From Clostridia bacterium (GTDB taxonomy: Bacteria > Bacillota_A > Clostridia > Christensenellales > CAG-138), in the NCBI GenBank assembly GCA_017553815.1, contig JAFZJT010000286.1, positions 1 through 7,909 on the forward strand: a stretch of DNA of 7,909 nt, read 5' to 3'. Under the pieces are notes generated by a model. It ran no database searches. It was given only the letters and a program-made list of their open reading frames with translations, and was not told the origin of the DNA. The position numbers were made by a program, and so were the translations under genes. Shown here one piece after another: positions 1-6,558 of this stretch. Numbering within the stretch: position 1 is the first letter of the stretch; the number at the start of each line of letters is the position of its first letter.

Positions 1-701
1 ATAGAGGTAGCGAAAACCGAGTAAATTATGCAGGCAAGGATTATGATCGCGCCCTGCAAGCATACTCCTGCATACCCCTTTATGAACTGCCGTCCGATAT
101 TCGTCGTGCCTTCTCCCGCAAGGCTCGCCATAGGCACGGGCGCTATCGCCGTGTACATATAGAGCTTGAAAAAGCGCGAGTACACGGTAAGAAGGATAAC
201 GCAGCTCAACACAGCGACGAGAAGTGCGCCTATAAGCGAAACGAGCCATAGCGGTATCGAATCGAAAAAACCCACTGAGCTTATTTTGTCCCTCAAAGCG
301 TTCGGAAGCTCGAGGTTCCCGTCGAACACCGTGCCGGATGAAGCATAGATCTGGTTCATTATCCCCTGAATGATTCTGAATATCGCCTGCATCAAGTCCA
401 TACTGTATGTGACAATCCCTTTAGCTATTGCGAACCTGAGAAAGAGCTTGAGCGCCTGCTCGGGCCTTTTCAGTTCTGAAAAATTGGTCGTTGTTTTCAT
501 TACGCCCACAACAAAGAACAGCACAAGAAGTCCGTAAGCGATGCCTTTTATGCCCGAATGGATATTCACCATTATCGACCAAATAGCGCCGTCCTTGAAC
601 TCGGCTGGCGAAGTTGTGAGCAAGTCCCATATCAACGCAAGATAATGGGACCATGTGCCGAGCGCTTTATTCAGTATCTCCACTATTGCGTTTGTTCCCA
701 T
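1..701 (-). CDS. VirB6/TrbL-like conjugal transfer membrane protein (CD1112-type), 3' end outside the window
   Basis: This is a polytopic inner-membrane component of the type IV secretion channel. The reading frame is open from an ATG at 701 to the window edge, giving 233 visible residues. It begins MGTNAIVEILNKAL. Hydrophobic segments lie at about 51-68, 151-175 and 212-232, and the segment YMYTAIAPVPMASL (181-194) is the part I recognise from TrbL/VirB6-like proteins of clostridial conjugative elements. The start is fixed by a strong GGGAGGTGAG ribosome binding site (plus-strand 707-716) nine bases upstream. The gene follows the Maff2 gene after a 57-base gap that holds a strong hairpin. 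The order VirD4, Maff2, VirB6-like is standard for these elements. The C-terminus, probably some 50 residues, lies beyond position 1. Family assignment is from remembered family features, not a search. Confidence 0.85.
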   Translation of the reverse strand, partial: MGTNAIVEILNKALGTWSHYLALIWDLLTTSPAEFKDGAIWSIMVNIHSGIKGIAYGLLVLFFVVGVMKTTTNFSELKRPEQALKLFLRFAIAKGIVTYSMDLMQAIFRIIQGIMNQIYASSGTVFDGNLELPNALRDKISSVGFFDSIPLWLVSLIGALLVAVLSCVILLTVYSRFFKLYMYTAIAPVPMASLAGEGTTNIGRQFIKGYAGVCLQGAIIILACIIYSVFATS

Positions 702-711
702 ATTATCTCAC

Positions 712-724
712 CTCCCGATGGGAG
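712..724 (-). promoter_or_regulatory. Possible anti-Shine-Dalgarno hairpin over the virB6-like ribosome binding site
   Basis: In the minus-strand mRNA, CUCCC pairs with GGGAG across a 3-base AUC loop, and the GGGAG is part of the virB6-like Shine-Dalgarno sequence. The pairing arm shares its last base (724) with the stem of the larger hairpin, so the two folds nearly abut. Such a fold could lower initiation unless ribosomes arriving from the Maff2 gene open it. It is a short hairpin and its effect is inferred. Confidence 0.35.
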
Positions 725-743
725 CGGCGGCAAAAGCCGCCGC
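724..743 (-). promoter_or_regulatory. GC-rich stem-loop in the maff2/virB6-like intergenic gap
   Basis: A perfect 8-bp inverted repeat, GCGGCGGC and GCCGCCGC, encloses a 4-base loop (AAAA on plus, UUUU in the mRNA). It lies 15 bases after the Maff2 stop and directly before the ribosome binding site of the virB6-like gene. No U-tract follows on the minus strand, so it is not a canonical intrinsic terminator. It may act as a 3'-end stabiliser or processing barrier that keeps pilin-like mRNA more abundant than the downstream message. That role is inferred. Confidence 0.6.
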
Positions 744-758
744 AGAGTATCGCCGCCA

Positions 759-1067
759 TCAGCCGGTGATTAAATTGAGTATCTCTTTGGTGAAGGTGAT
801 GACGATGCCGCCCGCAATGGTCAGCATACCGTTCGCCCTTGCGGAAGGATCGTGGCTTTTGAGCGAGATGCCGAGCTGAAGAACGCCGAACGCAAGCAGG
901 ATTATGCCGACAGCACGGATAAGCCCGAAGATGAAGTTCGAGAGGTTGTTTACAACGGCGATGGGATCGTCGCCGCCTGAAGCGAGCGCCGCGCCCGCGA
1001 TGCTGAAAACGAGCACAAGCGCGCAGAAGATAGAGAATACGGTTTTGGTTTTCCTGTTAAGTTTCAT
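759..1067 (-). CDS. Maff2-family mobile element membrane protein (VirB2-like candidate pilin)
   Basis: This 102-aa protein has a basic N-terminus (MKLNRKTK) and a hydrophobic stretch ending in an ALAS signal-peptidase-like site at about residue 30. Two further hydrophobic helices follow at about 43-66 and 80-98, separated by a short polar loop (SLKSHDPSARANG). Signal peptide plus two helices is the layout of VirB2/TrbC pilins. Maff2-family proteins are regularly found between VirD4 and VirB6-like genes of clostridial conjugative elements, as here. A pilin or channel-subunit role is inferred from architecture and position. The ATG overlaps the virD4 stop by 11 bases. An AAAGGAGG sequence lies about 12 bases upstream within virD4, a long spacing that suggests translational coupling with virD4. 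No nearer start codon exists. Confidence 0.85.
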   Translation of the reverse strand: MKLNRKTKTVFSIFCALVLVFSIAGAALASGGDDPIAVVNNLSNFIFGLIRAVGIILLAFGVLQLGISLKSHDPSARANGMLTIAGGIVITFTKEILNLITG

Positions 1068-2814
1068 TTGGATCTATGTCCTCCTTTGTTTCTTTTGATT
1101 TTTCTTTGCCCTCGGAGAGAGAAGAAAGCTCGCATGAAAGCTCTTCGCCTGCGAGCATATTGAGGGCATGGTCGTATTTGGGGTATCCTCCCGAAGCGGA
1201 CAAGCAATACTTGGGATGCTTTTCAAGAGGATATTTATCATCCATTATCGGATGAAAGCCGCGGATAAAAACAAGTGCGCAGCGGTTATCCAGCATACGC
1301 ACTTCATCGGGTGTCAGCAGCTCGCGTCCCGTTAGCTGCTGATTTGTGGAATATGAGCCCGATTTGCCTTTGGTCTGCCCATGTGTCTTGAGCCAGATCG
1401 TCTGTTTGCCGAGCTGCTTTGAAACGTACTCATGTGTGCTTGCCTCATTGCCGCCGAGATACACGAGCGAATCGCAGTTACCCGTGATCGTTTCCCATGC
1501 CCCGTCCTTATAGAGGCCCTTTAGCTGAGCAAGGTTCTGCACGATGATCGTTGCGGACATATTTCTTGAGCGCATCGTTGCAAGTGACTTGTCGAATTCT
1601 TCAGGCAGGCTGACGTTCGCAAACTCATCGAGAATAAAGCGCACATGAACCGGCAAAGGTCCATAGTGGATATGGTCGGCTCTGAAATAGAGCTCCTGTA
1701 TTATCTGCGTATAGAGCATACCCACAAGGTACGACAGAGAGGTATCGTTATCGGGTATAACGGCGAATATAGCCATCTTCCTTTCGCCAAGATCGCCGAA
1801 GTGCATGGCGTCTGTATCGGTTATCCTTTGAAGCTGCTTCATATTGAACGCCGCCAATCGGACAGCCAATGAGATATTTATGCTCTTTGCGGTCTTGCCT
1901 GCCGCCTGCTTATACACTGAATACTGCTTCACTGCGATATGACCGGGTACTGCATATCCAAGCTGCTGAAACAGAAGATCGAGCGGAGAGATATGCTTTG
2001 AATCCTCCTCGCGCACGTCCGCGTATGCGAGCATCTTCATTATCATGGCGAAGTTCTGCTCTTCGGGCGGGGCTTCGTAAAGAAGATAGAACATAAGCGC
2101 TTCCAATAGCGCGGTTTCGGCCTTCTCCCAAAATGGATCGGAATTGCTCGCGCCTTTAGGCGTGGTGTTCCTGATAAGGTTCGTTATAAGCTTCAAAACG
2201 TCCTTATCATCCCGAAGGTACATAAAGGGATTGTAGCCATCGGAAGAATCCATATCCACAAGGTTGAACACGCGCACGTCGTACCCTTGCTCCAAAAGAT
2301 AATAGCCGGTGTTGGCAAGTATCTCGCCCTTGGGGTCGGTGATAACATACGAGCAATTTGCTTCGAGGATGTTCGGCAGAGCCACAAACCTTGTTTTACC
2401 CGCGCCGCTGCCGCCGAGAACGAACACGTGGAGGTTTCGTCTGTGCCTGTGCGTGTCCATTCCGAGCCGCAATCGCTTTGATAGCGGAAAGTTTTTCTCT
2501 TGTTTCAGGCTCTTGTTTATTTCCTTCGGAACGCCCCACTTGGCGGAGCCGTGCTCCTCGCCGTCCCTTGTGTTCGGTCTTGATCCGAAATAAAAAAGCA
2601 CTCCGAAGAAATAGAGTGCAAGGAAAACGAGTATGCACTTGCCGCTATAAGCGCACCACACGATATTAAACGGCTGTTTGATCGCCTCCGTCAGCCGCTC
2701 GAATACCGTTGCGGCGCTGCCGCCAATGCACGGCGCGACTAATAGCGCAAGCCACATCACGGGGATAATGGGAGCTGCCGCATATATCAGCCGTTCCGCT
2801 CTTTTATCGCTCAT
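1057..2814 (-). CDS. virD4: VirD4-type coupling protein ATPase (TraG/TraD family, CD1115-type)
   Basis: This 585-aa membrane ATPase recruits the relaxase-DNA complex to the secretion channel. Two N-terminal membrane helices lie at about 11-30 and 58-78. The Walker A motif GGSGAGKT is at 134-141, the following TDPKGEIL segment (159-166) is typical of VirD4, and the Walker B motif RFILDEFAN is at 392-400 with acidic D396/E397. A late VIVQNLAQL-like segment (TIIVQNLAQL, 422-431) is also characteristic. The C-terminal tail from about 556 is acidic and Ser/Lys-rich. Length is normal for the family and no key motif is missing. The ATG overlaps the end of the upstream 57-aa gene by 11 bases. No good Shine-Dalgarno sequence is visible before it, which points to coupled translation. 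It is followed by the Maff2 gene with an 11-base overlap. The gene symbol is a generic family name. Confidence 0.95.
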   Translation of the reverse strand: MSDKRAERLIYAAAPIIPVMWLALLVAPCIGGSAATVFERLTEAIKQPFNIVWCAYSGKCILVFLALYFFGVLFYFGSRPNTRDGEEHGSAKWGVPKEINKSLKQEKNFPLSKRLRLGMDTHRHRRNLHVFVLGGSGAGKTRFVALPNILEANCSYVITDPKGEILANTGYYLLEQGYDVRVFNLVDMDSSDGYNPFMYLRDDKDVLKLITNLIRNTTPKGASNSDPFWEKAETALLEALMFYLLYEAPPEEQNFAMIMKMLAYADVREEDSKHISPLDLLFQQLGYAVPGHIAVKQYSVYKQAAGKTAKSINISLAVRLAAFNMKQLQRITDTDAMHFGDLGERKMAIFAVIPDNDTSLSYLVGMLYTQIIQELYFRADHIHYGPLPVHVRFILDEFANVSLPEEFDKSLATMRSRNMSATIIVQNLAQLKGLYKDGAWETITGNCDSLVYLGGNEASTHEYVSKQLGKQTIWLKTHGQTKGKSGSYSTNQQLTGRELLTPDEVRMLDNRCALVFIRGFHPIMDDKYPLEKHPKYCLSASGGYPKYDHALNMLAGEELSCELSSLSEGKEKSKETKEDIDPNET

Positions 2815-2977
2815 ATTCGTACTCAGGCACGGGACGCATTGCCTGAAACCTTAAAATAAGCTCGTTCAGCGCTTCTGCAAGCTCCTCGTCAACAGCGGAA
2901 GAATACCGCATATTGATGAGCGCGTTTTGGATTGTAGTTTTCTCGTCTTGAGAAATACTGATGTTGTATTTGGGCAT
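2804..2977 (-). CDS. Small conserved-position ICE protein of unknown function, translationally coupled to virD4
   Basis: This is a 57-aa protein starting MPKYNISISQDEKTTI. I do not recognise its family. The upstream ATG at 3046 would run through a terminator hairpin and has no ribosome binding site. The ATG at 2977 has AAAGGAGA a few bases upstream, so it is the better start. A polar N-terminus is followed by an acidic amphipathic region (DEELAEALNELILRF, about 30-44) that is predicted by eye to be helical, and an EYEYER tail. There is no membrane segment or cysteine. The stop TAA overlaps the virD4 start by 11 bases (ATATGAGCGATAA), so translation of VirD4 probably depends on this gene. A role as a small coupling-protein or relaxosome accessory is possible but unsupported beyond position. 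Confidence 0.7.
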   Translation of the reverse strand: MPKYNISISQDEKTTIQNALINMRYSSAVDEELAEALNELILRFQAMRPVPEYEYER

Positions 2978-3011
2978 CCTGATCTCCTTTCGGTTAGTTT
3001 TGGGGATGAAA

Positions 3012-3034
3012 AAGCACCGCGCGTGGCGGTGCTT
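3012..3034 (-). terminator. Intrinsic terminator of the glycosylase-HEPN cargo gene
   Basis: A perfect 9-bp stem, AAGCACCGC paired with GCGGTGCTT, encloses a 5-base loop. Read on the minus strand it is followed by a run of T (GCTTTTTC), as expected for a rho-independent terminator. It lies about 30 bases after the stop of the 381-aa gene and about 35 bases before the start of the 57-aa gene. It would end the cargo transcript, and would also block read-through from the relaxosome operon into virD4. Confidence 0.75.
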
Positions 3035-3063
3035 GAGTGAAGACATAGACTTAATGATGATGG

Positions 3064-4209
3064 TTAGAAAAGAGTGCTGCTGAAATCCTTTTGACTACCT
3101 ATACTGGCAAATATCTCAGTCAGCTTCCTGTCCGTTTCAATCGCTTCACTTAGATCGCAAATTAACCGTGTTCCGAATGCGGCGTCTCTAAGTGAACCGT
3201 TTTTGAAAGTAACATGATGTGGAGCGGAAAAGCATTGATGACACCAATAGTTTCGAGCTTCCCGAACAGAATGGAGATGTTCAAACTCTTTCTCGGTGAA
3301 AACTGCAAGATCAACATATCCTTGAACCGAGCGTAATTGGTAAATCAGCCGACCAAGAGGGTCTGATTCGTAATCATCCAGTTTTTCGTTCCATTCTTTA
3401 CCAGTCTCAGAAAGCAAAGCTGCACAGATTCCTTTTAAGCGAATCTCAATGTACTGATAATACTCGATTATCTTGCTATGATTTGCTCTGAAAACAACTT
3501 CTGGAGTTGAATCAATACTGCTCCTGTTACTCCAAATCATATAGTCCAAAAGTCTGGGCGTAATCCGTAGATATTCATTTTTGAGATCTTCACATACATT
3601 AAGTATGCAATTGTACGCATCTTCATTAGACAGGGTTTCTCCGGTTGCTCGCTCTACAAATCTAAGCATCCATCTATCCATTTTAATGTTGTTATCATCT
3701 CCGCACAGCATTAAAAAGTATGAAAATGAAATACCAGAGCCCTGTCCGATGATGCATCTAAAGTCGCTTTCTAATTCTTCTGTTTTTTCAAAGGAGCGAA
3801 TATCCGCAAGGCATTCAATGTTATGCTTTTTTAGAACTTCAGCAGCTCTGAAAACGGCTTCTGCTTTAAGAATACCGCTCTGAGGCGAAGTCCTTTGATG
3901 ATTATCATAAACTTCAGTCGCGCCGTAGTCGTTTCCGTAGGGCTCAATATTATTTATAAAAGCACTTATTGTATGGTCGTCCTTTGGATGAAGGCAAGAT
4001 GTATCAAATTTTACAAGATTAAAGCGTTTGCAGTAACGGTCTACAACATTCTCAACAGATTTGTAGTTTACGCCAATGCTGAAAATTGAATCAATAAGGC
4101 AGAATACGATGGAATTATAATAGTATTCATCCCCCAGCTGCGTTCTTTCGAGTGGAAGTGTCGCAACACAGTATTGCTTGATTCTATTCTCTAATGATGT
4201 AAGCCCCAT
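3064..4209 (-). CDS. HhH-GPD glycosylase-like protein with C-terminal HEPN RNase motif; candidate defence cargo
   Basis: The predicted protein is 381 aa, from the ATG at 4209, which has GGAGG five bases upstream. An ATG at 4221 would add four residues but has only a weak site. Residues 30-59 (YYNSIVF..VDRY) form a conserved-looking helical start. GQGSGISFSYFLML (155-168) aligns with the GxG hairpin of the HhH-GPD DNA glycosylases Nth/MutY, followed at matching spacing by IKMDRWMLRF (175-184), where D178 matches the catalytic aspartate. The bifunctional lysine is absent. RNYWCH (319-324) matches the R-N-x3-H motif of HEPN ribonucleases in a helical C-terminal half. No membrane segment is seen. 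The gene is AT-richer (about 36% GC in lines I counted) than neighbours (about 43-53%), with its own promoter and terminator between transfer genes. That pattern suggests acquired cargo, perhaps anti-phage. Function is inferred; it could instead be a degenerate glycosylase scaffold. Confidence 0.7.
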   Translation of the reverse strand: MGLTSLENRIKQYCVATLPLERTQLGDEYYYNSIVFCLIDSIFSIGVNYKSVENVVDRYCKRFNLVKFDTSCLHPKDDHTISAFINNIEPYGNDYGATEVYDNHQRTSPQSGILKAEAVFRAAEVLKKHNIECLADIRSFEKTEELESDFRCIIGQGSGISFSYFLMLCGDDNNIKMDRWMLRFVERATGETLSNEDAYNCILNVCEDLKNEYLRITPRLLDYMIWSNRSSIDSTPEVVFRANHSKIIEYYQYIEIRLKGICAALLSETGKEWNEKLDDYESDPLGRLIYQLRSVQGYVDLAVFTEKEFEHLHSVREARNYWCHQCFSAPHHVTFKNGSLRDAAFGTRLICDLSEAIETDRKLTEIFASIGSQKDFSSTLF

Positions 4210-4246
4210 ACAAACCTCCATGAATCATCTTCTTGAGACTTCTGCC

Positions 4247-4275
4247 AGTATAGCACTGAATTCCCCAATGTTCAA
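4247..4275 (-). promoter_or_regulatory. Sigma-A-type promoter of the cargo gene
   Basis: On the minus strand, TTGAAC (plus-strand 4270-4275) and TATACT (4247-4252) are separated by exactly 17 bases. This is close to the vegetative consensus TTGACA-17-TATAAT. Transcription would begin near 4240, about 30 bases before the ATG at 4209. It lies just past the stop of the preceding 60-aa gene (4306), so the cargo gene can be expressed independently of the transfer operon. No clear operator repeat is visible around it. Confidence 0.7.
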
Positions 4276-4305
4276 CAGAATTACTTAAAAAAGTTCTTTC
4301 CCGGG

Positions 4306-4488
4306 CTATTCCGATGAAACATTTTTGTGAAATATCGGGCAGCGCACGAGCACTGCCCTAAAACTCTGCTTACACTCCCTTGCACAGGAATTGCACTTGG
4401 GGTTAAAAGTTATCTTCCCGTCCTTATTTCTGAAAAAAGCCCATTCCCGTTTGCGCGGATCGGGCTTATCGTTATCTGCTCGTCGCAT
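4306..4488 (-). CDS. Small Cys-cluster protein overlapping the end of the pcfB-like gene
   Basis: This 60-aa protein starts MRRADNDKPDPRKREW. A cysteine cluster has the pattern C32-x2-C35-x3-C39-x10-C50-x3-H54, suggesting a small zinc-binding fold. The rest is basic and aromatic (WAFFRNKDGK), compatible with nucleic-acid or protein contact. I recall similar short Cys-rich proteins directly after DUF3801 genes in clostridial ICEs, but have no family name. The ATG at 4488 lies inside the pcfB-like gene, overlapping its end by 17 bases. It has no clear Shine-Dalgarno sequence, so reinitiation after the upstream stop is likely. The same frame stays open further upstream to an ATG at 4707, but that part is a Ser/Arg-rich shadow of pcfB. 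A role in the relaxosome is inferred from position. Confidence 0.65.
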   Translation of the reverse strand: MRRADNDKPDPRKREWAFFRNKDGKITFNPKCNSCARECKQSFRAVLVRCPIFHKNVSSE

Positions 4489-5140
4489 CTCGGCTGGGTT
4501 TCGGCTTGGAGCGGTTCTTATTGCGGGATAGGGGCTGCTGTTTCTGCTGTCGTTCGAGCAGGCGCTTATTTTCCTGAAGCTTCTTTTCAACCGATGCCTT
4601 GACCTCCTCCCTGCCGAGGGAGCGGCGAGGTGAGGGTTCCCTGGATCCGCTTGAGCCGCCTTTCGACGGAGTATCGTTTTTTTTTGATTCTCCGCCGTGG
4701 GTTTCAAAGTTCATGCCCGAAAGCTCCTGCTTATCGCGTGAGTTCATGATCTCCGCATGAAAGCCCGTACCGGGTTCGACCGTTCCATAGCCGACCTTGC
4801 TTAGAATATGATTTGCAAAGCTGCGCTGCTTTGCGCTCATGATGATATCCACCTTGCCGTCCTTAGATTTGGTATTCAGAAACGGTGCATAGGTGATCTT
4901 CTTCTTGGCAAGCTTTTGAAACTGCGAGAACTGCTCCTTTGTGAGCGCGAGCACCTGAAGCTCGTCCTTGCTTGAAAGCAGCTTAGGAAGGCTCGTTTTG
5001 CCGATGTGTATCTTTTCCTTCTTCGACCACGCTATAAGAAGCGCAGCCGCGTTCTTTGCCGCAGCGCCGAAAAGCCGTATGGCTATATCAACGCCATTCA
5101 GCGACATTCTTACGACCTGTTCAGCCGCGTCCGAGTTCAT
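4472..5140 (-). CDS. PcfB-like DUF3801 conjugation protein
   Basis: This 222-aa protein belongs, from its N-terminal region, to the PcfB/DUF3801 family found beside relaxases in Gram-positive conjugative elements such as pCF10. Residues 1-135 are the folded part. They start MNSDAAEQVVRMSLNGVDIA, followed by an Ala-rich helix and a KEKIHIGKTSLPKLL segment. From about 145 the sequence becomes Gly/Ser/Lys-rich and probably disordered, then a charged possible coiled coil (176-202) and a basic tail. Its precise biochemical role is not settled; it likely helps link relaxosome and coupling protein. AAAGGAGG lies nine bases before the ATG, 20 bases after the relaxase stop, so the two genes are in one operon. 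A run of nine A residues in the coding strand (plus-strand 4677-4685) marks the junction to the disordered tail. Confidence 0.85.
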   Translation of the reverse strand: MNSDAAEQVVRMSLNGVDIAIRLFGAAAKNAAALLIAWSKKEKIHIGKTSLPKLLSSKDELQVLALTKEQFSQFQKLAKKKITYAPFLNTKSKDGKVDIIMSAKQRSFANHILSKVGYGTVEPGTGFHAEIMNSRDKQELSGMNFETHGGESKKNDTPSKGGSSGSREPSPRRSLGREEVKASVEKKLQENKRLLERQQKQQPLSRNKNRSKPKPSRDATSR

Positions 5141-5160
5141 ATTTCAGTTCCTCCTTTTGT

Positions 5161-6558
5161 TTAATTGATTTCTTCTTCATTGTAGCGATAATAGTCCTCC
5201 TGTTCTTTTGATGGTTCTGCTGGCTCTTGCAGGCACTCGTCTATATGCGGAATATCCTCACGAATATCGGAGATGATCTTCAGCTCCGAGCGAAGCTGTC
5301 TAAGCTGTTTGTTTACTTCGGCTATGCCGTCGTACAGCTCTGCTTTTTCGAGTACAAGCGTTTCACGATCAATGCCCGAAAGAACCTTCTCAGCTTCCGC
5401 ATAGGCTTTGTAGTCATCCTCAAAGCCGGTTTCGCCCTCGGTGTAAAGCTTCGCCGCATCCGAATAATACTCAAGCTCCGCGAGTGCATCATAGAGCCTG
5501 CGCTTACGCTTCTTCTTTGAGTTAAGAATGATGCGCGATTTTGTGTGCCGCTCGATCTCGGAGTTTATCGCCGCCTCCTTTTGATCGAGCTGCTCCTCGG
5601 TATCTATCCCGTACTTTTGAAGAAACTCCTCGTCCCGCTTGTAGCGCTCAAAGCGCTTGAGCTCGGCATAGTCCACCTTGTAGCGCGTTTGCTTGCGCTG
5701 ACCGATTATGCCGAGCACATACATCCACGAAACAACGAGCGCACGAAAGCCGTGCTGTTTGCCGTATGCCTTATACGGAACGTACTCTCGCGGCCGCACA
5801 GCGACTTCCTCGACTTCAAGCAGCATACCGTTCAAAATAAGCTCAAGGATCTCATCCTCGGTGGCGGACTTTCCGTTGTGCTTCGCTCTGAAACCGTGTG
5901 AAGCTCCCTTATGCTTAAAGGTCGGATACTTGCTCGTATGCGCGATCTCATAGCCTTTGGCTTCCATAAACGCATAGAAGCTTCCGAGATCGTATGCCGT
6001 GCCGATGCACTCCTCGAGATCGAGGTCGAACATTTCGCGCAAGGTGTAAACACCCGCTTTGCGGAGCTTGTATTCGGCGTAAGATAAGCCCTTGCTCTCC
6101 GACTCCATAATGATGGATAAGCTGTATTCCTTGCAAAGCCGGTCGGAGATGCGCCGAATACCCTTGTAGTATTCGGAAAGTGTCGCCGTGTATTTCATGC
6201 CCGTTCTCGCGCAAACGGAATTGAAAATTGCGTGATTGTGAATATGGTGCTTATCCACATGAGTTGCCAAAATGTACTCATATCCTTCGAGAAACTCATC
6301 ACAGAACTTGAGCCCGATCTCATGCGCGATCTGCGGCGTAACCTCGCCAATATCGAAGCTTTGAATTATGTGATAGGCTTGAACTCCGTCAGTTTTCCCA
6401 AACATTTCTTTTGTCGCCTTCCATGCTTTTGCGGCTGTTTTAACTTCGCAGTTTACAGCGGAAACGAGCGTTTGTTCATCCGTCTTATCCGGATTTGACA
6501 CATAACGAATGAGCTTATCTATACGCATACTCTTTGCGAGTATCTTCGTTACAGCCAT
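5161..6558 (-). CDS. mobA: MOBP-family relaxase (MobA/VirD2-like nuclease)
   Basis: This 465-aa enzyme would nick oriT, stay covalently bound to the 5' end through a tyrosine, and pilot the strand into the recipient. Y19 in LIRYVSNPDKT is the likely catalytic tyrosine. H63 lies in AYHIIQSF (61-68), and HVDKHHIHNHAIFN (100-113) is the metal-binding HxDxxHxHNH motif of MOBP relaxases. The central part (about 155-215, GLSYAEYKLRKAGVYTLREM) is typical of ICE relaxases in clostridia. Residues of about 300-450 are charged and helix-prone, probably coiled coil. All core motifs are intact. The ATG at 6558 overlaps mobC by 10 bases, with AAGGAGA about 11 bases upstream inside mobC. The order mobC, relaxase, pcfB-like is a relaxosome operon. 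The symbol is the generic family name. Confidence 0.95.
   Translation of the reverse strand: MAVTKILAKSMRIDKLIRYVSNPDKTDEQTLVSAVNCEVKTAAKAWKATKEMFGKTDGVQAYHIIQSFDIGEVTPQIAHEIGLKFCDEFLEGYEYILATHVDKHHIHNHAIFNSVCARTGMKYTATLSEYYKGIRRISDRLCKEYSLSIIMESESKGLSYAEYKLRKAGVYTLREMFDLDLEECIGTAYDLGSFYAFMEAKGYEIAHTSKYPTFKHKGASHGFRAKHNGKSATEDEILELILNGMLLEVEEVAVRPREYVPYKAYGKQHGFRALVVSWMYVLGIIGQRKQTRYKVDYAELKRFERYKRDEEFLQKYGIDTEEQLDQKEAAINSEIERHTKSRIILNSKKKRKRRLYDALAELEYYSDAAKLYTEGETGFEDDYKAYAEAEKVLSGIDRETLVLEKAELYDGIAEVNKQLRQLRSELKIISDIREDIPHIDECLQEPAEPSKEQEDYYRYNEEEIN

Noticed and set aside
2978..3046. N-terminal extension of the 57-aa protein from an ATG at 3046
   Set aside because: The extension is encoded by the terminator stem and lacks a ribosome binding site; the ATG at 2977 has AAAGGAGA directly upstream.
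4489..4707. Long form of the Cys-cluster protein starting at 4707
   Set aside because: The added residues are a Ser/Arg/Pro-rich out-of-frame reading of pcfB with no start signal; kept only as a possible slippage product.
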